NCBI RefSeq assembly: GCF_022869785.1 | Contig: NZ_CP094997.1 | Coordinates: 4,712,001 to 4,776,000, forward strand | DNA length: 64,000 nt | Direction: 5' to 3' | Origin: Dyadobacter chenwenxiniae | GTDB taxonomy: Bacteria; Bacteroidota; Bacteroidia; Cytophagales; Spirosomataceae | Notes under the pieces: model-generated | Told to the model about the DNA's origin: nothing | What the model saw: only the letters and a program-made list of their open reading frames with translations | Database searches by the model: none | Part shown: one piece after another, positions 15,362 through 25,328 of the stretch | Layout: each line of letters begins with the position of its first letter | How positions within the stretch are numbered: the first letter of the stretch is position 1 | Position numbers and translations under genes: made by a program

Positions 15362-16315
15362 TTAGCTTTTTACCGATTGGTATTTCTTCTTCAATTCAGA
15401 GATCATTTCCTCTGTCATTTTATCCAGATTGTAGGCCGGACGCCAGCCCCAATCTTTTCTGGCTTGCGCATCATCAATATGCGCAGGCCAGGATTCAGCA
15501 ATTTTCTGGCGAAAATCGGGCTTATAGGCGATCTTAAAATCCGGGATTATTTTCTGAATGCTTAACGCCACTTCTTCGGGAGAAAAACTGATTCCGGCCA
15601 GATTGTAACTCGTTCGCACCGAAATTTTATCCTTTGGTGCTTCCATTAATCGCACCGTCGCATCCATAGCGTCGCTGATGTAGATCATTGGAAGCGTCGT
15701 GTCGGCTTTTAGGAAACATTCAAATGCTTCACCTTGCACACCTTTATGGTAAATATCGACGGCGTAATCCGTTGTACCGCCGCCTGGCATAGATTGGTAA
15801 CCAATGATGCCGGGATATCTCAGCGAACGAATGTCCATTCCATATCGCTGAAAATAATAATTGGACCAGTTTTCACCAGCTGCTTTGCTAATCCCATAAA
15901 CCGTCGCAGGATCGAGATAGGACCATTGCTCTGCCATTGTATCCACATGATCACCGAATACGGCGATGGAACTCGGATAAAAGATCTTCGCAACATTGTT
16001 TTCCCGCGCTGCTTCCAGCACATTAAAATACGTTTGCATGTTGATATGCCACGTTTTTAACGGTTCCTGCTCGCCTTTCGCAGACAGGATCGCGGCCAGG
16101 TGATAAATTTGCGTAACCCTATATTTTTTTACCAATGCTGCCAAAGCACTGCCATCGGTTGCATCCAGTTTTTCAAAAATCCCTGTCTCTAATTCGGGCA
16201 AACGAATGTCCGACGCGACCACTTTTTCAGCTCCATAAATCTCTCTCAAATATTCGACCAGAACCGAACCGATTTGTCCGTTCGCACCGATCACCAATAT
16301 GCATTCCGATTTCAT
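15362..16315 (-). CDS. tdh: NAD-dependent L-threonine 3-dehydrogenase, SDR/epimerase type (317 aa)
   Basis: An extended short-chain dehydrogenase with the NAD motif GANGQIG (10-16) and catalytic Tyr140/Lys144 in VYGISKAAGE. The sequence pattern (LSAKGEQEP, RYPGIIGYQSMPGGGTTDYAV) matches the SDR-type threonine dehydrogenases found in Bacteroidota and animals, which oxidise threonine to 2-amino-3-ketobutyrate. The assignment is strengthened by kbl directly downstream, which uses that product. A UDP-sugar epimerase is the main alternative, and context argues against it. It is divergent from an Lrp-type regulator. Confidence 0.9.
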   Translation of the reverse strand: MKSECILVIGANGQIGSVLVEYLREIYGAEKVVASDIRLPELETGIFEKLDATDGSALAALVKKYRVTQIYHLAAILSAKGEQEPLKTWHINMQTYFNVLEAARENNVAKIFYPSSIAVFGDHVDTMAEQWSYLDPATVYGISKAAGENWSNYYFQRYGMDIRSLRYPGIIGYQSMPGGGTTDYAVDIYHKGVQGEAFECFLKADTTLPMIYISDAMDATVRLMEAPKDKISVRTSYNLAGISFSPEEVALSIQKIIPDFKIAYKPDFRQKIAESWPAHIDDAQARKDWGWRPAYNLDKMTEEMISELKKKYQSVKS

Positions 16316-16486
16316 TACAAGCCTGTTTTAATAAAGCATTAATCACTTGCAATTTCCCTCAATCTGATAATTATTTCAACCTTTCAACTCATTCACAGGA
16401 AATGTTCCTGCACTATTGAATATTTAAAGAATATATTACTTTTAAACATCGGTTGGGTTATTGCTTACAGTAAATATTATTGCACC

Positions 16487-16948
16487 ATGGAACAGTTGGA
16501 CAAAATTGATACCAAGATCCTGCGCATATTGCAGAAAGACGCAAAGAAGACGACAAAAGAAATTGCCACCATGCTAAACCTGACCGTATCGCCGATTTAT
16601 GAGCGCATACGCAGGCTGGAGAGTTTAGGTTATATCAAACAATATGTGGCAATCCTGGATAAAAAACTCATCAACCGCCAGGTTACGACCATTTGCCAGG
16701 TCTCCATGCGTTATCATAACGAGGCGTTTATCGAAAAATTCGAGCAGGAAATTCAGAATTTGCAGGAAGTCCAGGAATGTTACCACATGGCCGGACAAGT
16801 TGATTTTTTACTTAAAATCAATGTTGCCAGCCTCGACGATTACCATGACTTTGTAAAATACAAGCTGTCCAAGATCGACAACATTGGGGTCTTAAACAGT
16901 ACTTTTGTGCTCAAAGAGATCAAGCACACGTCGGAATTTTATATTTGA
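16487..16948 (+). CDS. Lrp/AsnC-family transcriptional regulator (153 aa)
   Basis: A winged helix-turn-helix N-terminus (LDKIDTKILRILQKDAKK, then LTVSPIYERIRRLES) is followed by the AsnC/RAM ligand-binding domain (about residues 65-145). It starts 171 bp from and divergent to tdh-kbl. Lrp-family regulators respond to amino acids, so control of threonine breakdown by this protein is a reasonable inference, but no operator was recognised with confidence. The last codon abuts the end of the convergent frameshifted gene, whose stop begins at the next base. Confidence 0.93.
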   Translation: MEQLDKIDTKILRILQKDAKKTTKEIATMLNLTVSPIYERIRRLESLGYIKQYVAILDKKLINRQVTTICQVSMRYHNEAFIEKFEQEIQNLQEVQECYHMAGQVDFLLKINVASLDDYHDFVKYKLSKIDNIGVLNSTFVLKEIKHTSEFYI

Positions 16949-19346
16949 TCAAAGGCTGCTTTTACCCACAGTAAAGGAAAGTATTTTACTTCCCGAAACG
17001 CCAGAAGGCGTAATTCCCTCAATTACGACCTGGTAGCGTCCGGTTTGATCGGATGTGTAAAAGCCCAGGTTCGCTTTTCCCGAAGCGTCGGTGGTCATGT
17101 TGGGTGCCCAATGCAGCAGATTCCTAAAATCCGGGATACGGCTTTCAGCATTGCCTTTATCGTATCGCGGCGAGTAAAATTCCCGTTGAACCTGCAAACC
17201 TTCATACGGCATTACCATTACTTTGGGGTCCAGCTCATAACCTGCCAGATCGTTGCGATAGGTTGAAAAGCTTACAATCCCGGTAAAAGTCATCGGGCCC
17301 AGGAAATATCGGGAGCTCAGGACCTCTATTTTTTTGACTTTTAAAGGATCTAATTCCATAATCTTGTCCGTATTAAAAACCGGTATCCCATCCAGCAGCA
17401 TCAGCGGATCGGTGGTGTAGAAAGTGTTTGGAAGCAGCTTATCAACCAACCGGAAATGAAATTCTTTCTGCCTTTTTCTGACAAGCACGCCGCGAACATA
17501 TTCTCTCAAAACCTCTTCCATGGTTGGGAAACGGGTGAAATCATCCAGGAAATATTTCTCATCCGGCACCCCGAAAAATGCGACAGAATCAGCTAATGTT
17601 GCCTTCCGCTCGGCCATGACCGGCGGTAAGAAAACATTCGCCGTCTGCATGTTAATGGTCCGGTTCAGCAACTGATTTTCCCAGGCTTTGCTGAAAACGA
17701 ATGGAGCAATGGGCCGTGTAGCAAACTGTTTTACAAATGGACTGGCAATTTCAATGCGGTAAGTGGAATCAACATTAAGATTGGTCTGCAATGTAATCTC
17801 TTTCGGCCCCGTGAACTTCCTGGCCTCGTACATCACATTTCCTGCCTGGTCACTTTGGGCAACATACAGGCGCGCAGGGACATCGAGGGCGGCCAGATAA
17901 GTGTCAATGCCTTTTGCCGGGGAGCCGTCGGCCTTGTTAACAACCTTTCCGTTGATAAAATGGCCATCAAACTCGGGGAGGAATTCAAAGGGAGTAGCCT
18001 GACTAACAAACACATTTTCCCACTTAAACCTGCGCCAGCCGTGCGTGAGCATGAGGTTGTCCAGTTGCCGGTCCGTATCCACATTCACGCTGGAAAAATA
18101 ATATTCAGGAGATTCCACGCTGCCTTTCAAATCCGATGAGAGCCATAAATGACTGCGGATGTCTGTTTGAGGTTGTGTGACGATGGAGTCCGTAAGGTAA
18201 ATCGCAACCGACAGATTAGCCATTTCTGATGCGGATGAGACAGCGGCAGAAATATCCATATTTACTTTTTCGCGTGTCACAAATGCATTCTTAACCGTTG
18301 CTTCGATCGCAAGCTCCTTCGTCGGCCTTTTGAAGTAAAGCCTTTCGCAAAGTGGTTTCAGCTTCTCATTGAAAATCGTAATGTGTGATATTCCTTCGCC
18401 CAACTGCGATTTATCCAATGTGAAAACTGCCTTATTGTTTTTTAAATATTTCCTGTCTACGAATGTATTAAGCTGACGGGTGTGGCTCATCAGATAAATG
18501 GGAACGGGCTCGTCGCTGACAATGGCCGTGGTCACTGTAATTTTCAGAAGGTTACTTGTTGAGTCTTTCAGCTGCATCACGTAACCCAGTTCTTCTGTTT
18601 TGGGCAATGGGAATGTGTATGACTGCCCTTTGCTATCCTTGATTATAGCGTTGTAAGTGACGCCAGGTTCAGGTTTCAATGTAAAAAAATCCGATTCCAT
18701 TCTTTTCAGGCTGAAATTTCCCAACGCTTTCATTTTGGCCGTTCACAATTTCACCTGTAAAATTTACACCAACGCCTTCCTTCCCAATGGCGCGGAATGC
18801 GACTTTGCTCTCAATTCCTTTCACAAGATAACCGCCCTCCGGGAAAAACTGAACGTCATATTTATCAGCTTCTTTGGCCAGCCGATCCGGATCGAAGCGG
18901 ACAAATGGATTGACAATCGATATGGACGATTCGAAGAAATATTCCGGACCGTAATTCTTCATCCAGTTGGTATAGCACCGCACTTTATACTTACCGCTGG
19001 CAATGGTGGCCGGGATCAGCACGGAGCCATCCCCTTTGCCTTCGGCCAATGAAAATTTAGTCTGGATCAACGCATTGTTTTCATTATCAATCACTTCCAG
19101 GTAGGCAACTTTACTCACATCCACAAATTTGTGAGTCGCTGCATTCAGGTTGTATGCTTTAAACCAGATTGTCTCTCCGATCAGATACAGCGGCCGGTCG
19201 AGATGAACGTACATCTTTTCCTGCAATGCTCTTTCGGTATAAAGCCCAAATCGCTGCTGTATCGATTTCACCATAGCATCGTCCTGCGCGTATGATGAAA
19301 ACGCGGTGCAGAGCAACATACAGCAATAGAGTAAAGTCCTTTTCAT
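16949..19346 (-). pseudogene. MG2/TonB-plug-like surface protein, frameshifted (about 798 aa if intact)
   Basis: Two overlapping frames encode one protein. The N-terminal part (18669-19346, 225 aa) has a signal peptide ending SSYAQ and the macroglobulin-like start KMYVHLDRPLYLIGETIWFK. The C-terminal part (open from 18733 down to 16949) continues with KPEPGVTYNAIIKDSKG, and near its end has a receptor-plug-like segment, MLLDGIPVFNTDKIMELDPL and KKIEVLSSR. The frames join at a run of seven A (18683-18689 on the plus strand); removing one base gives a continuous reading GFFTLKPEPG. The total length, 2398 bp, is one more than a multiple of three. It ends a four-gene envelope operon. A sequencing error, a real null allele, or slippage are all possible. 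Confidence 0.85.
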
Positions 19347-19369
19347 AATATTATATGATCATTGAAATA

Positions 19370-20521
19370 TCATTTCCAAAACGATGGTCTTGTGGTTGTT
19401 CCTCCCTGCGACCTGCAATCGGCACATTCCTCGGACGAGCTTAAAATAAAAGTCCTTCCCGCCGCATCTATCAGGGAGTTCAGGAGCACGCCATACGACT
19501 TGTAAGCATCTGCGGGTTCGAGTGTGTCGGGCGCAATGCACGTAGGAAAACGGCCTAGTGCGGGCGACAGGAAAATACGCTGCTTTTCTTCGTTAACAGC
19601 ACTGAAATAGCCAAAAACAAGCTCCTTAGGGTCCCCTGCGTTCTTGATGTTGCCCGTCACCTGCGAAGGTTGCGGATCAAAAAGGCTTCCTGTCCCTTGT
19701 GTGGTTTTGGCCAGATCTGTCCAGTATTCAAATGCTTCCCTCGACAATGCGTATTGCCTTACCAGAATGCTGTATTTGAAAAACAGCTTGTTCGTAGAAA
19801 TATCAATGATATTGACAGGTAAATCCTTAATAATGTCCTCGCTTAATTTAATGGTTGAGCCCAGTTTGATATCCTTGGATTCCAGTGTGTTCCAGCAAGT
19901 ATTAATGTTGTCACGCCTTGAAATGATGGATTCTGTTTCGGGATCGCGCACCAGGCCCGAAAAATAGGCAGTCCTGTACTCAAAAGTTTCTTCAAATCGC
20001 CACCGGTAAAATCTCGTATTGTTTGCAGGATCATGCGTGTTCACATAAATGAGCATTGCATTTCTGTCCGTATCCAGCTTATAGGTCAGGCTGTCGATAG
20101 GCGGTGTTTTGGTTACCGACACATATTCTGAGAAATATTCACTACCGTTCGACCGCCGAATGTGGAGACGATATTTCGTTGTCATATTGAAATTAACAGG
20201 GGGTAACACATAAACGCCTTCACCCTTTTCTTCAAAATTATACGTTTCACCACTTTCTGCTTCCGCTGAAATCCGCGCGCCGCCTTCCGTAATGGGACGG
20301 GTGTCGTCGTTTGTATTTTGCGTGTTCCGCAATGTGATCCGGCTGGTGTCGCTGCCCACATTCAGGAACCCGTCCACAACCAGAAAGCGCTCCGTATTGT
20401 TGACTTCAGGCGGAGAAAACGGCTCTATACAGCCATATATAACCAGGGTCAATGCCAGAAAAATCATCACCTGACAGCCACAATGCATTTTTTCAACAGA
20501 ATACCATTTCCGTTCAACCAT
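19370..20521 (-). CDS. DUF4249 family lipoprotein (about 383 aa)
   Basis: DUF4249 proteins are surface-associated Bacteroidota lipoproteins usually encoded after a TonB-dependent receptor. The N-terminal hydrophobic stretch ends in a lipobox-like LVIYGC, followed by IEPFSPPEV and the family strand RFLVVDGFLNVGSDTSRITL, both typical. I chose the ATG at 20521, one base after the stop of the receptor gene, which suggests translational coupling; a later ATG at 20488 would give a tighter lipoprotein signal and is an alternative, while the longer frame to 20602 would overlap the receptor and is unlikely. The C-terminus holds CADC, a possible surface cysteine pair. The ligand is unknown. Confidence 0.88.
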   Translation of the reverse strand: MVERKWYSVEKMHCGCQVMIFLALTLVIYGCIEPFSPPEVNNTERFLVVDGFLNVGSDTSRITLRNTQNTNDDTRPITEGGARISAEAESGETYNFEEKGEGVYVLPPVNFNMTTKYRLHIRRSNGSEYFSEYVSVTKTPPIDSLTYKLDTDRNAMLIYVNTHDPANNTRFYRWRFEETFEYRTAYFSGLVRDPETESIISRRDNINTCWNTLESKDIKLGSTIKLSEDIIKDLPVNIIDISTNKLFFKYSILVRQYALSREAFEYWTDLAKTTQGTGSLFDPQPSQVTGNIKNAGDPKELVFGYFSAVNEEKQRIFLSPALGRFPTCIAPDTLEPADAYKSYGVLLNSLIDAAGRTFILSSSEECADCRSQGGTTTRPSFWK

Positions 20522-20522
20522 G

Positions 20523-23294
20523 TCAGAATCTAAAATTATAAGTGATGGTCGGAATAGGCTGTCCGAAGATAGAAAGCTGGTAACCGTTGACCTTGCCGCC
20601 AACAGTCTGGAAATAAACCGAGGTGGGGTTCTTCCTGCCTAATACGTTGTAAACTGCCAGCGTCCATGAGCTGTGCGCCAGCTTTTTGATCCTGTGATTG
20701 CCCTCAATGTTCAGTGAAACGTCTGTCCGATAATAATCCGGGATCCTGAACTGGTTCCTGTCCGCATAATAAACCCGCTGAGCGCCATCGATCATGTATT
20801 TCCCGATCGGCGGCGTGTAAGGTCGTCCTGTGCTGTATGTGAAATTGAATGAAAAGCTGAGACGGTGCGAGAACCGATAGTTGGAGATCAATGTAAAATC
20901 ATGCGGCTTGTCATAATTACTTGGGTAAAAATTACCATCGTTGGGTGCGTCCGGAGATTCACGGTCAATGGCGCGCAGCAAGGTTCTTGCATAAGTGTAA
21001 CCAAGCCAGCCATTCAGCTTGCCGGTCATTTTTTTAATCATGAATTCAATCCCGTAAGCTTTGGCTTTGGTGTTCAGCACAGCGGCTTCTATATTGTGGT
21101 TCATGATCAGCGAATCCCCGCCTTTGTAATCCAGGAAGTTCTGAATGTTTTTGTAATAACCTTCCAATGATACTTCTATCTTATTTCCTCTGAAATTCCG
21201 GTATAACCCCACGGAAATCTGGTCGCCGATCTGAGGCTTCACATAGTTGTCGCTCAACTTCCAGATATCCGTCGGTGAGACAGTCATGGTGTTGGTTAGC
21301 AAGTGGATATACTGGCGCAGTGTGTTGTAACTTACTTTCAGTGAGAGGTTATCAAAAACGCTGTATCGGATAGAAGCACGATATTCGGGACCGCCATAGG
21401 ACTTGATCTTCTTGCCGGAGCCATATTCCTTCACGCCATTCTGGTAAATATATTCAATGGGAAGCCCGGGAACATATGTATTCACACTTCTGGGACCCAA
21501 ATACTGATAATAAGAATAGCGGAGCCCAGCCGTGATTGACAGCCTTGGATTAACCTCAAATTTATCCTCAATATAAATGGCACTTTCTGTGCCTTGTTCC
21601 GGTTCAAGCTCATCGGGGATGATCAATGATTCGGGTCCCTTCGGCTGGAACGATCCGGGGTGCAGTTTGTAATAAATTGTGCTTAAACCAAAATCCAGTG
21701 TGTGTTTCGGGTGCAGCACATAACTGAGGTCTGCTTTAAAATTGGATTGGTTAATGTCGAATTTCAGGTCAAAGGAATTGAGCGGCAAGCCTGCAGCGCC
21801 CATAGCATACTGATACTTGGTATGCGCAGCTGTGAAAACACTGTATAACCTGTTGTTAAATGTGTGCTTCCATTTCAAAGATGCCAGCTGGTTTTGATAA
21901 GTGTAAAGTGTGTCGCCGTAAAGCCTGAAACGGTCGTCGCTTATGTATCCGGTGAGGAATAAACTGTTCTTTTCGTTGATCTCGTGACTAATGTGCAGGT
22001 TCACATCGTAAAAAGACGCCGAACTTTTGTTGAAATTCTCGTTATCCAATGTCTTGATCAGCCAACTTGAATAAGTGGAGCGGCCGCCTAGTAAAAAGGA
22101 TGTTTTATCTTTAACCAATGGCCCTTCCAATGTTAACCGGCCGGTGATGAGGCCAATGCCACCGGAAGCAACAAATTTTTTCTTATTACCATCGCGGCTG
22201 CTGATATCCAGGACCGACGCCAACCTTCCGCCGAATTTTGCCGGGATCGTGCTTTTGTAAAGCTCTACATCTTTCAGCACATCAGGATTAAATGCCGAGA
22301 AAAACCCGAAAAGGTGAGACGGATTGTAGATAACGGCATCATTATACTGGATCAGATTCTGGTCCGTGGAACCACCGCGAACATTAAGTCCCGTGCTATT
22401 TTCACCCACTGACTTGATACCCGGCAATGTAAGCACCGTACGAAGCAAATCGGTCTCGCCAAATACAGTAGGCACCTGTTTCAGGTTTTTAATAGTCAGC
22501 TTAACCGTTCCCATCTGCGTTCCGACCACGTTTTTGTCCATTCCGGCCTTCACCGAAACTTCCTTTAACGCGATTACGCTTTCACGCATCTCAATGTCTA
22601 GCTTTCCGTCCGAATAAAGCATTACCTGGCGTTGCGTTTCGCGCATCCCTGTGCTTTTTATTCGCACAATTTGCTTTCCGCGCGGGATTGTGAGGGCATA
22701 CAGGCCCAGCGCATCTGTTGTAACCCCGATTGAAGGTGAAGTAATGAAAACTGCCGCACCGATCACAGGCTCGCCGGTGACCGCATTGCGCACGTAACCC
22801 GTTATCGTCGAATTTCCAGCCGTTATGCGGTGTTTTTTAATCCCAATCTCATGTAATTTACTTTCTGCGGTGGAAAGCAGTTTTTCTTTAGCATCATTTT
22901 CCGGCCCGGAGTAGGCAATGCTGCCGTTATCACCCGCCAGATCTGGCTCGAAAAGGCCGGGCACAAGTTGCGTAATGATCCTTTGACCCTGTGTAATGTA
23001 AATCCGCTTTTGCGCATCAATGGAGTATTCAAATTCGGACCCCTTGAAAACCTGATCCAGCACGTCACGGATTGCAAGGTCTTTTACATCCAGATCGAGC
23101 GTGAGACTGTCGAATTTAGAAGCGTCATAATAAAAATAGTAACCTGTCTGACTTTCAACCTGCTTCACGAAATCGTTGAAGCGTGCCGAGTCGAGGCGCA
23201 TTGTGATTTTCTTCTCCTGCGTAGCTTGCGCGCTTGCACCCCTGGAAAATAAAACAACGCTGAACAAGATAAAAAAGGGTAAAAGTATCTTCAT
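20523..23294 (-). CDS. TonB-dependent receptor with N-terminal STN and carboxypeptidase-regulatory domains (923 aa)
   Basis: An outer-membrane receptor driven by TonB. After a signal peptide (to about residue 23) comes an STN domain (about 30-105, VESQTGYYFYYDASKF), then a carboxypeptidase-regulatory beta-sandwich starting ITGYVRNAVTGEPVIGAAV, then the plug (VFGETDLLRTVLTLPGIKS, LNVRGGSTDQNLI) and a 22-strand barrel ending TITYNFRF with the terminal Phe needed for insertion. STN domains often signal to an anti-sigma factor, but no FecI/FecR pair is nearby. It starts inside the stop region of the secreted protein gene upstream (4-bp overlap) and is coupled to DUF4249 downstream. Confidence 0.92.
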   Translation of the reverse strand: MKILLPFFILFSVVLFSRGASAQATQEKKITMRLDSARFNDFVKQVESQTGYYFYYDASKFDSLTLDLDVKDLAIRDVLDQVFKGSEFEYSIDAQKRIYITQGQRIITQLVPGLFEPDLAGDNGSIAYSGPENDAKEKLLSTAESKLHEIGIKKHRITAGNSTITGYVRNAVTGEPVIGAAVFITSPSIGVTTDALGLYALTIPRGKQIVRIKSTGMRETQRQVMLYSDGKLDIEMRESVIALKEVSVKAGMDKNVVGTQMGTVKLTIKNLKQVPTVFGETDLLRTVLTLPGIKSVGENSTGLNVRGGSTDQNLIQYNDAVIYNPSHLFGFFSAFNPDVLKDVELYKSTIPAKFGGRLASVLDISSRDGNKKKFVASGGIGLITGRLTLEGPLVKDKTSFLLGGRSTYSSWLIKTLDNENFNKSSASFYDVNLHISHEINEKNSLFLTGYISDDRFRLYGDTLYTYQNQLASLKWKHTFNNRLYSVFTAAHTKYQYAMGAAGLPLNSFDLKFDINQSNFKADLSYVLHPKHTLDFGLSTIYYKLHPGSFQPKGPESLIIPDELEPEQGTESAIYIEDKFEVNPRLSITAGLRYSYYQYLGPRSVNTYVPGLPIEYIYQNGVKEYGSGKKIKSYGGPEYRASIRYSVFDNLSLKVSYNTLRQYIHLLTNTMTVSPTDIWKLSDNYVKPQIGDQISVGLYRNFRGNKIEVSLEGYYKNIQNFLDYKGGDSLIMNHNIEAAVLNTKAKAYGIEFMIKKMTGKLNGWLGYTYARTLLRAIDRESPDAPNDGNFYPSNYDKPHDFTLISNYRFSHRLSFSFNFTYSTGRPYTPPIGKYMIDGAQRVYYADRNQFRIPDYYRTDVSLNIEGNHRIKKLAHSSWTLAVYNVLGRKNPTSVYFQTVGGKVNGYQLSIFGQPIPTITYNFRF

Positions 23295-24016
23295 GGTCTG
23301 GCTAGTTTGTCGTAGGTTTCGACAATGGTTACAATAGCAACTTCGCGGTTCTTTCTAAATTTGATTTTTTGATCTTTCAGCACTTTCCGAAGCTCCCTTT
23401 TGTATTCAGGAAACAGATTTAATGCTGATTTCTTGGAGCCTACACCATAATAGCGGTCGCCTTTTTTCACGAAAATGTTGTTTTTCTGCGGATACAGTGC
23501 GATCACCATTTTATCCACAATCTTCTCCTGGCGCTGTTTAACTCTCCTCACAATCGTCCTCGTTTTGCCATTGTACAAAACATCGTAAAAGCCGGTGCGC
23601 ATTTGCTCGTTAATATGCTTTCCCGCTTCCAATCGCTCAAATGTGTGATTATCTACATAGAAATAATCGATTTTTTCAGATTGCAGCAGGATATGGTCTC
23701 CATTGAAATGCTTGATAATGACCTCATCCTTGAATATATCGTAAAGCATAGGAATGCTGTCAAAGCGCTGGCCATCGTACATGAGCACACCATTATGCCA
23801 TTTTCTAAATTCAAAAAACTGGTGTTCTTCCGACCGGTTGTCGTAAACGTAATATTGCCGGCCATTGTACAGGTTCTGCGACTGGCTCGTGGCCGCTTTG
23901 TACAGGGCTATCGGAAATGCAGTTTCCTTTGAAGGCCCGGATGCAGCAACCTCCTGCCCGAATGACATGAATGTGAGACCTAAAAAAAAGAAAATAACAA
24001 GAGTACAAATACGCAT
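23291..24016 (-). CDS. Secreted protein of unknown function, first gene of the TonB/DUF4249 operon (241 aa)
   Basis: A signal peptide (MRICTLVIFFFLGLTFMSFG) is followed by a domain I do not know by name. It resembles a group of exported Bacteroidota proteins with a YNGRQYYVYDNR start, a PMLYDIFKDEVIIKHF middle, and an alternating beta pattern with GFYDVLYNGKTRTIV and YYGVGSKKSAL. The C-terminus is strongly basic. The stop overlaps the receptor start by 4 bp, so it is translated with the receptor and may be a periplasmic partner. Function is not assigned. Confidence 0.7.
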   Translation of the reverse strand: MRICTLVIFFFLGLTFMSFGQEVAASGPSKETAFPIALYKAATSQSQNLYNGRQYYVYDNRSEEHQFFEFRKWHNGVLMYDGQRFDSIPMLYDIFKDEVIIKHFNGDHILLQSEKIDYFYVDNHTFERLEAGKHINEQMRTGFYDVLYNGKTRTIVRRVKQRQEKIVDKMVIALYPQKNNIFVKKGDRYYGVGSKKSALNLFPEYKRELRKVLKDQKIKFRKNREVAIVTIVETYDKLARP

Positions 24017-24212
24017 GTATCGCGAGATTTTTATTAGTTACGAAGGTTTGTTATTGACTTGTTGCAGTAGGGAAATATGTAATTAAAGATGTGGACATAA
24101 GTTACATACTTCATTTCAAAATTATTTAATTTAATTAGGATTTTTGAATTAAACATAACAAGTTTTAAATATAAATATTCTTGGCATGCTTAACCGTTCT
24201 TATGGAATCTCC

Positions 24213-24220
24213 TAACTTTG
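24213..24220 (+). promoter_or_regulatory. Candidate -7 box for the epimerase gene
   Basis: TAACTTTG matches the Bacteroidota -7 consensus TAnnTTTG exactly and lies 46 bp before the start at 24267. No -33 TTTG is found at the usual spacing; TTGG at 24181-24184 is about 8 bp too far. Confidence 0.5.
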
Positions 24221-24266
24221 GAAGCAGTTTACATCCACACTTTATGCTTACTAATAAAATCGCTTT

Positions 24267-25328
24267 ATGAAAATTTTAATTACCGGAGGTGCCGGTTTCG
24301 TGGGCTCCGCATTAGCCATAAACCTCAAAATTAATTATCCTGATTATCAGGTTTATGCATTGGATAACCTCAAACGCAGAGGTTCCGAATTGAATTTGAG
24401 CAGACTGAAAGCACATGGCGTGGAATTTGTGCATGGCGATATCAGGAACAAGGAGGATTTTGACTCTGTTCCCGCCGTTGATGTTGTCATTGAGGCGTCT
24501 GCGGAACCTTCTGTTTTGGCTGGCCTGGATGGAACACCCGATTATCTGATAAATACTAATCTGGTCGGGACTATTAACTGCCTTAATTATGCATTGAAGC
24601 ATAAGGCTGGCTTTATTTTCCTTTCCACGAGCCGGGTTTATCCGATTAAGACCATTGAGACATTAAACTTCGTTGAAGAACCGACCCGATTTGCATTATC
24701 GGACGAGCAGCCGGTTGCAGGTGTTTCCTCCAAAGGGATTGCCGAAGATTTCCCGTTGAACGGGGCGCGTTCTTTATATGGAACCACGAAGCTGGCTTCT
24801 GAGCTGATCATTCAGGAATACAATGAATTTTATAACCTGAAAACGGTCATCAACCGCTGCGGCGTGATCACCGGTCCGTGGCAAATGGGCAAAGTGGACC
24901 AGGGCGTGATGGTACTTTGGATCGCGAAACATTATTTTGAGCAACAGTTGGGTTACTTTGGCTACGGAGGAACTGGCAAGCAGATCCGCGATATGTTGCA
25001 CGTGGCAGACCTTTATCGATTGATCGACTGGCAGTTGCACAACCTTGAAAAAGTAAATGGAGAAATCCTGAATGCAGGCGGCGGACTGGAAAGCAGTGCT
25101 TCTCTGCAGGAACTGACAAAAATCTGTCAGGAAGTGACCGGCAAAACAATCCCGATCAAAGTCGTTCCCGAAAACCGCACCGCAGACATCAGACTTTACG
25201 TAACGGACAATACAAAAGTAACGGCGCTCACCGGCTGGAAACCAGAAATCGGCATCCGCCAAATCGTAGAAGACATCACAGCCTGGCTGAAGGAAAACGA
25301 AAAAGACCTGGCGCCGATATTGAGATAA
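24267..25328 (+). CDS. NAD-dependent epimerase/dehydratase, nucleotide-sugar type (353 aa)
   Basis: An extended SDR with the NAD motif GGAGFVGSALA (7-17) and catalytic YGTTK with ELIIQEYN following. The pattern ALDNLKRRGSELN and the GKQIRDMLHVADLYRLID segment resemble CDP-paratose/CDP-tyvelose 2-epimerases, and more broadly UDP-glucose 4-epimerases. The substrate is likely a nucleotide sugar for a surface glycan. No glycosyltransferase genes flank it, so the pathway is not indicated. A strong -7 box precedes it, and the inverted octamer array begins right after its stop. Confidence 0.82.
   Translation: MKILITGGAGFVGSALAINLKINYPDYQVYALDNLKRRGSELNLSRLKAHGVEFVHGDIRNKEDFDSVPAVDVVIEASAEPSVLAGLDGTPDYLINTNLVGTINCLNYALKHKAGFIFLSTSRVYPIKTIETLNFVEEPTRFALSDEQPVAGVSSKGIAEDFPLNGARSLYGTTKLASELIIQEYNEFYNLKTVINRCGVITGPWQMGKVDQGVMVLWIAKHYFEQQLGYFGYGGTGKQIRDMLHVADLYRLIDWQLHNLEKVNGEILNAGGGLESSASLQELTKICQEVTGKTIPIKVVPENRTADIRLYVTDNTKVTALTGWKPEIGIRQIVEDITAWLKENEKDLAPILR

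Noticed and set aside
20522..20602. A longer DUF4249 frame starting at 20602
   Set aside because: It would overlap the end of the TonB receptor gene by 80 bp, and the ATG at 20521 is directly coupled to the receptor stop.
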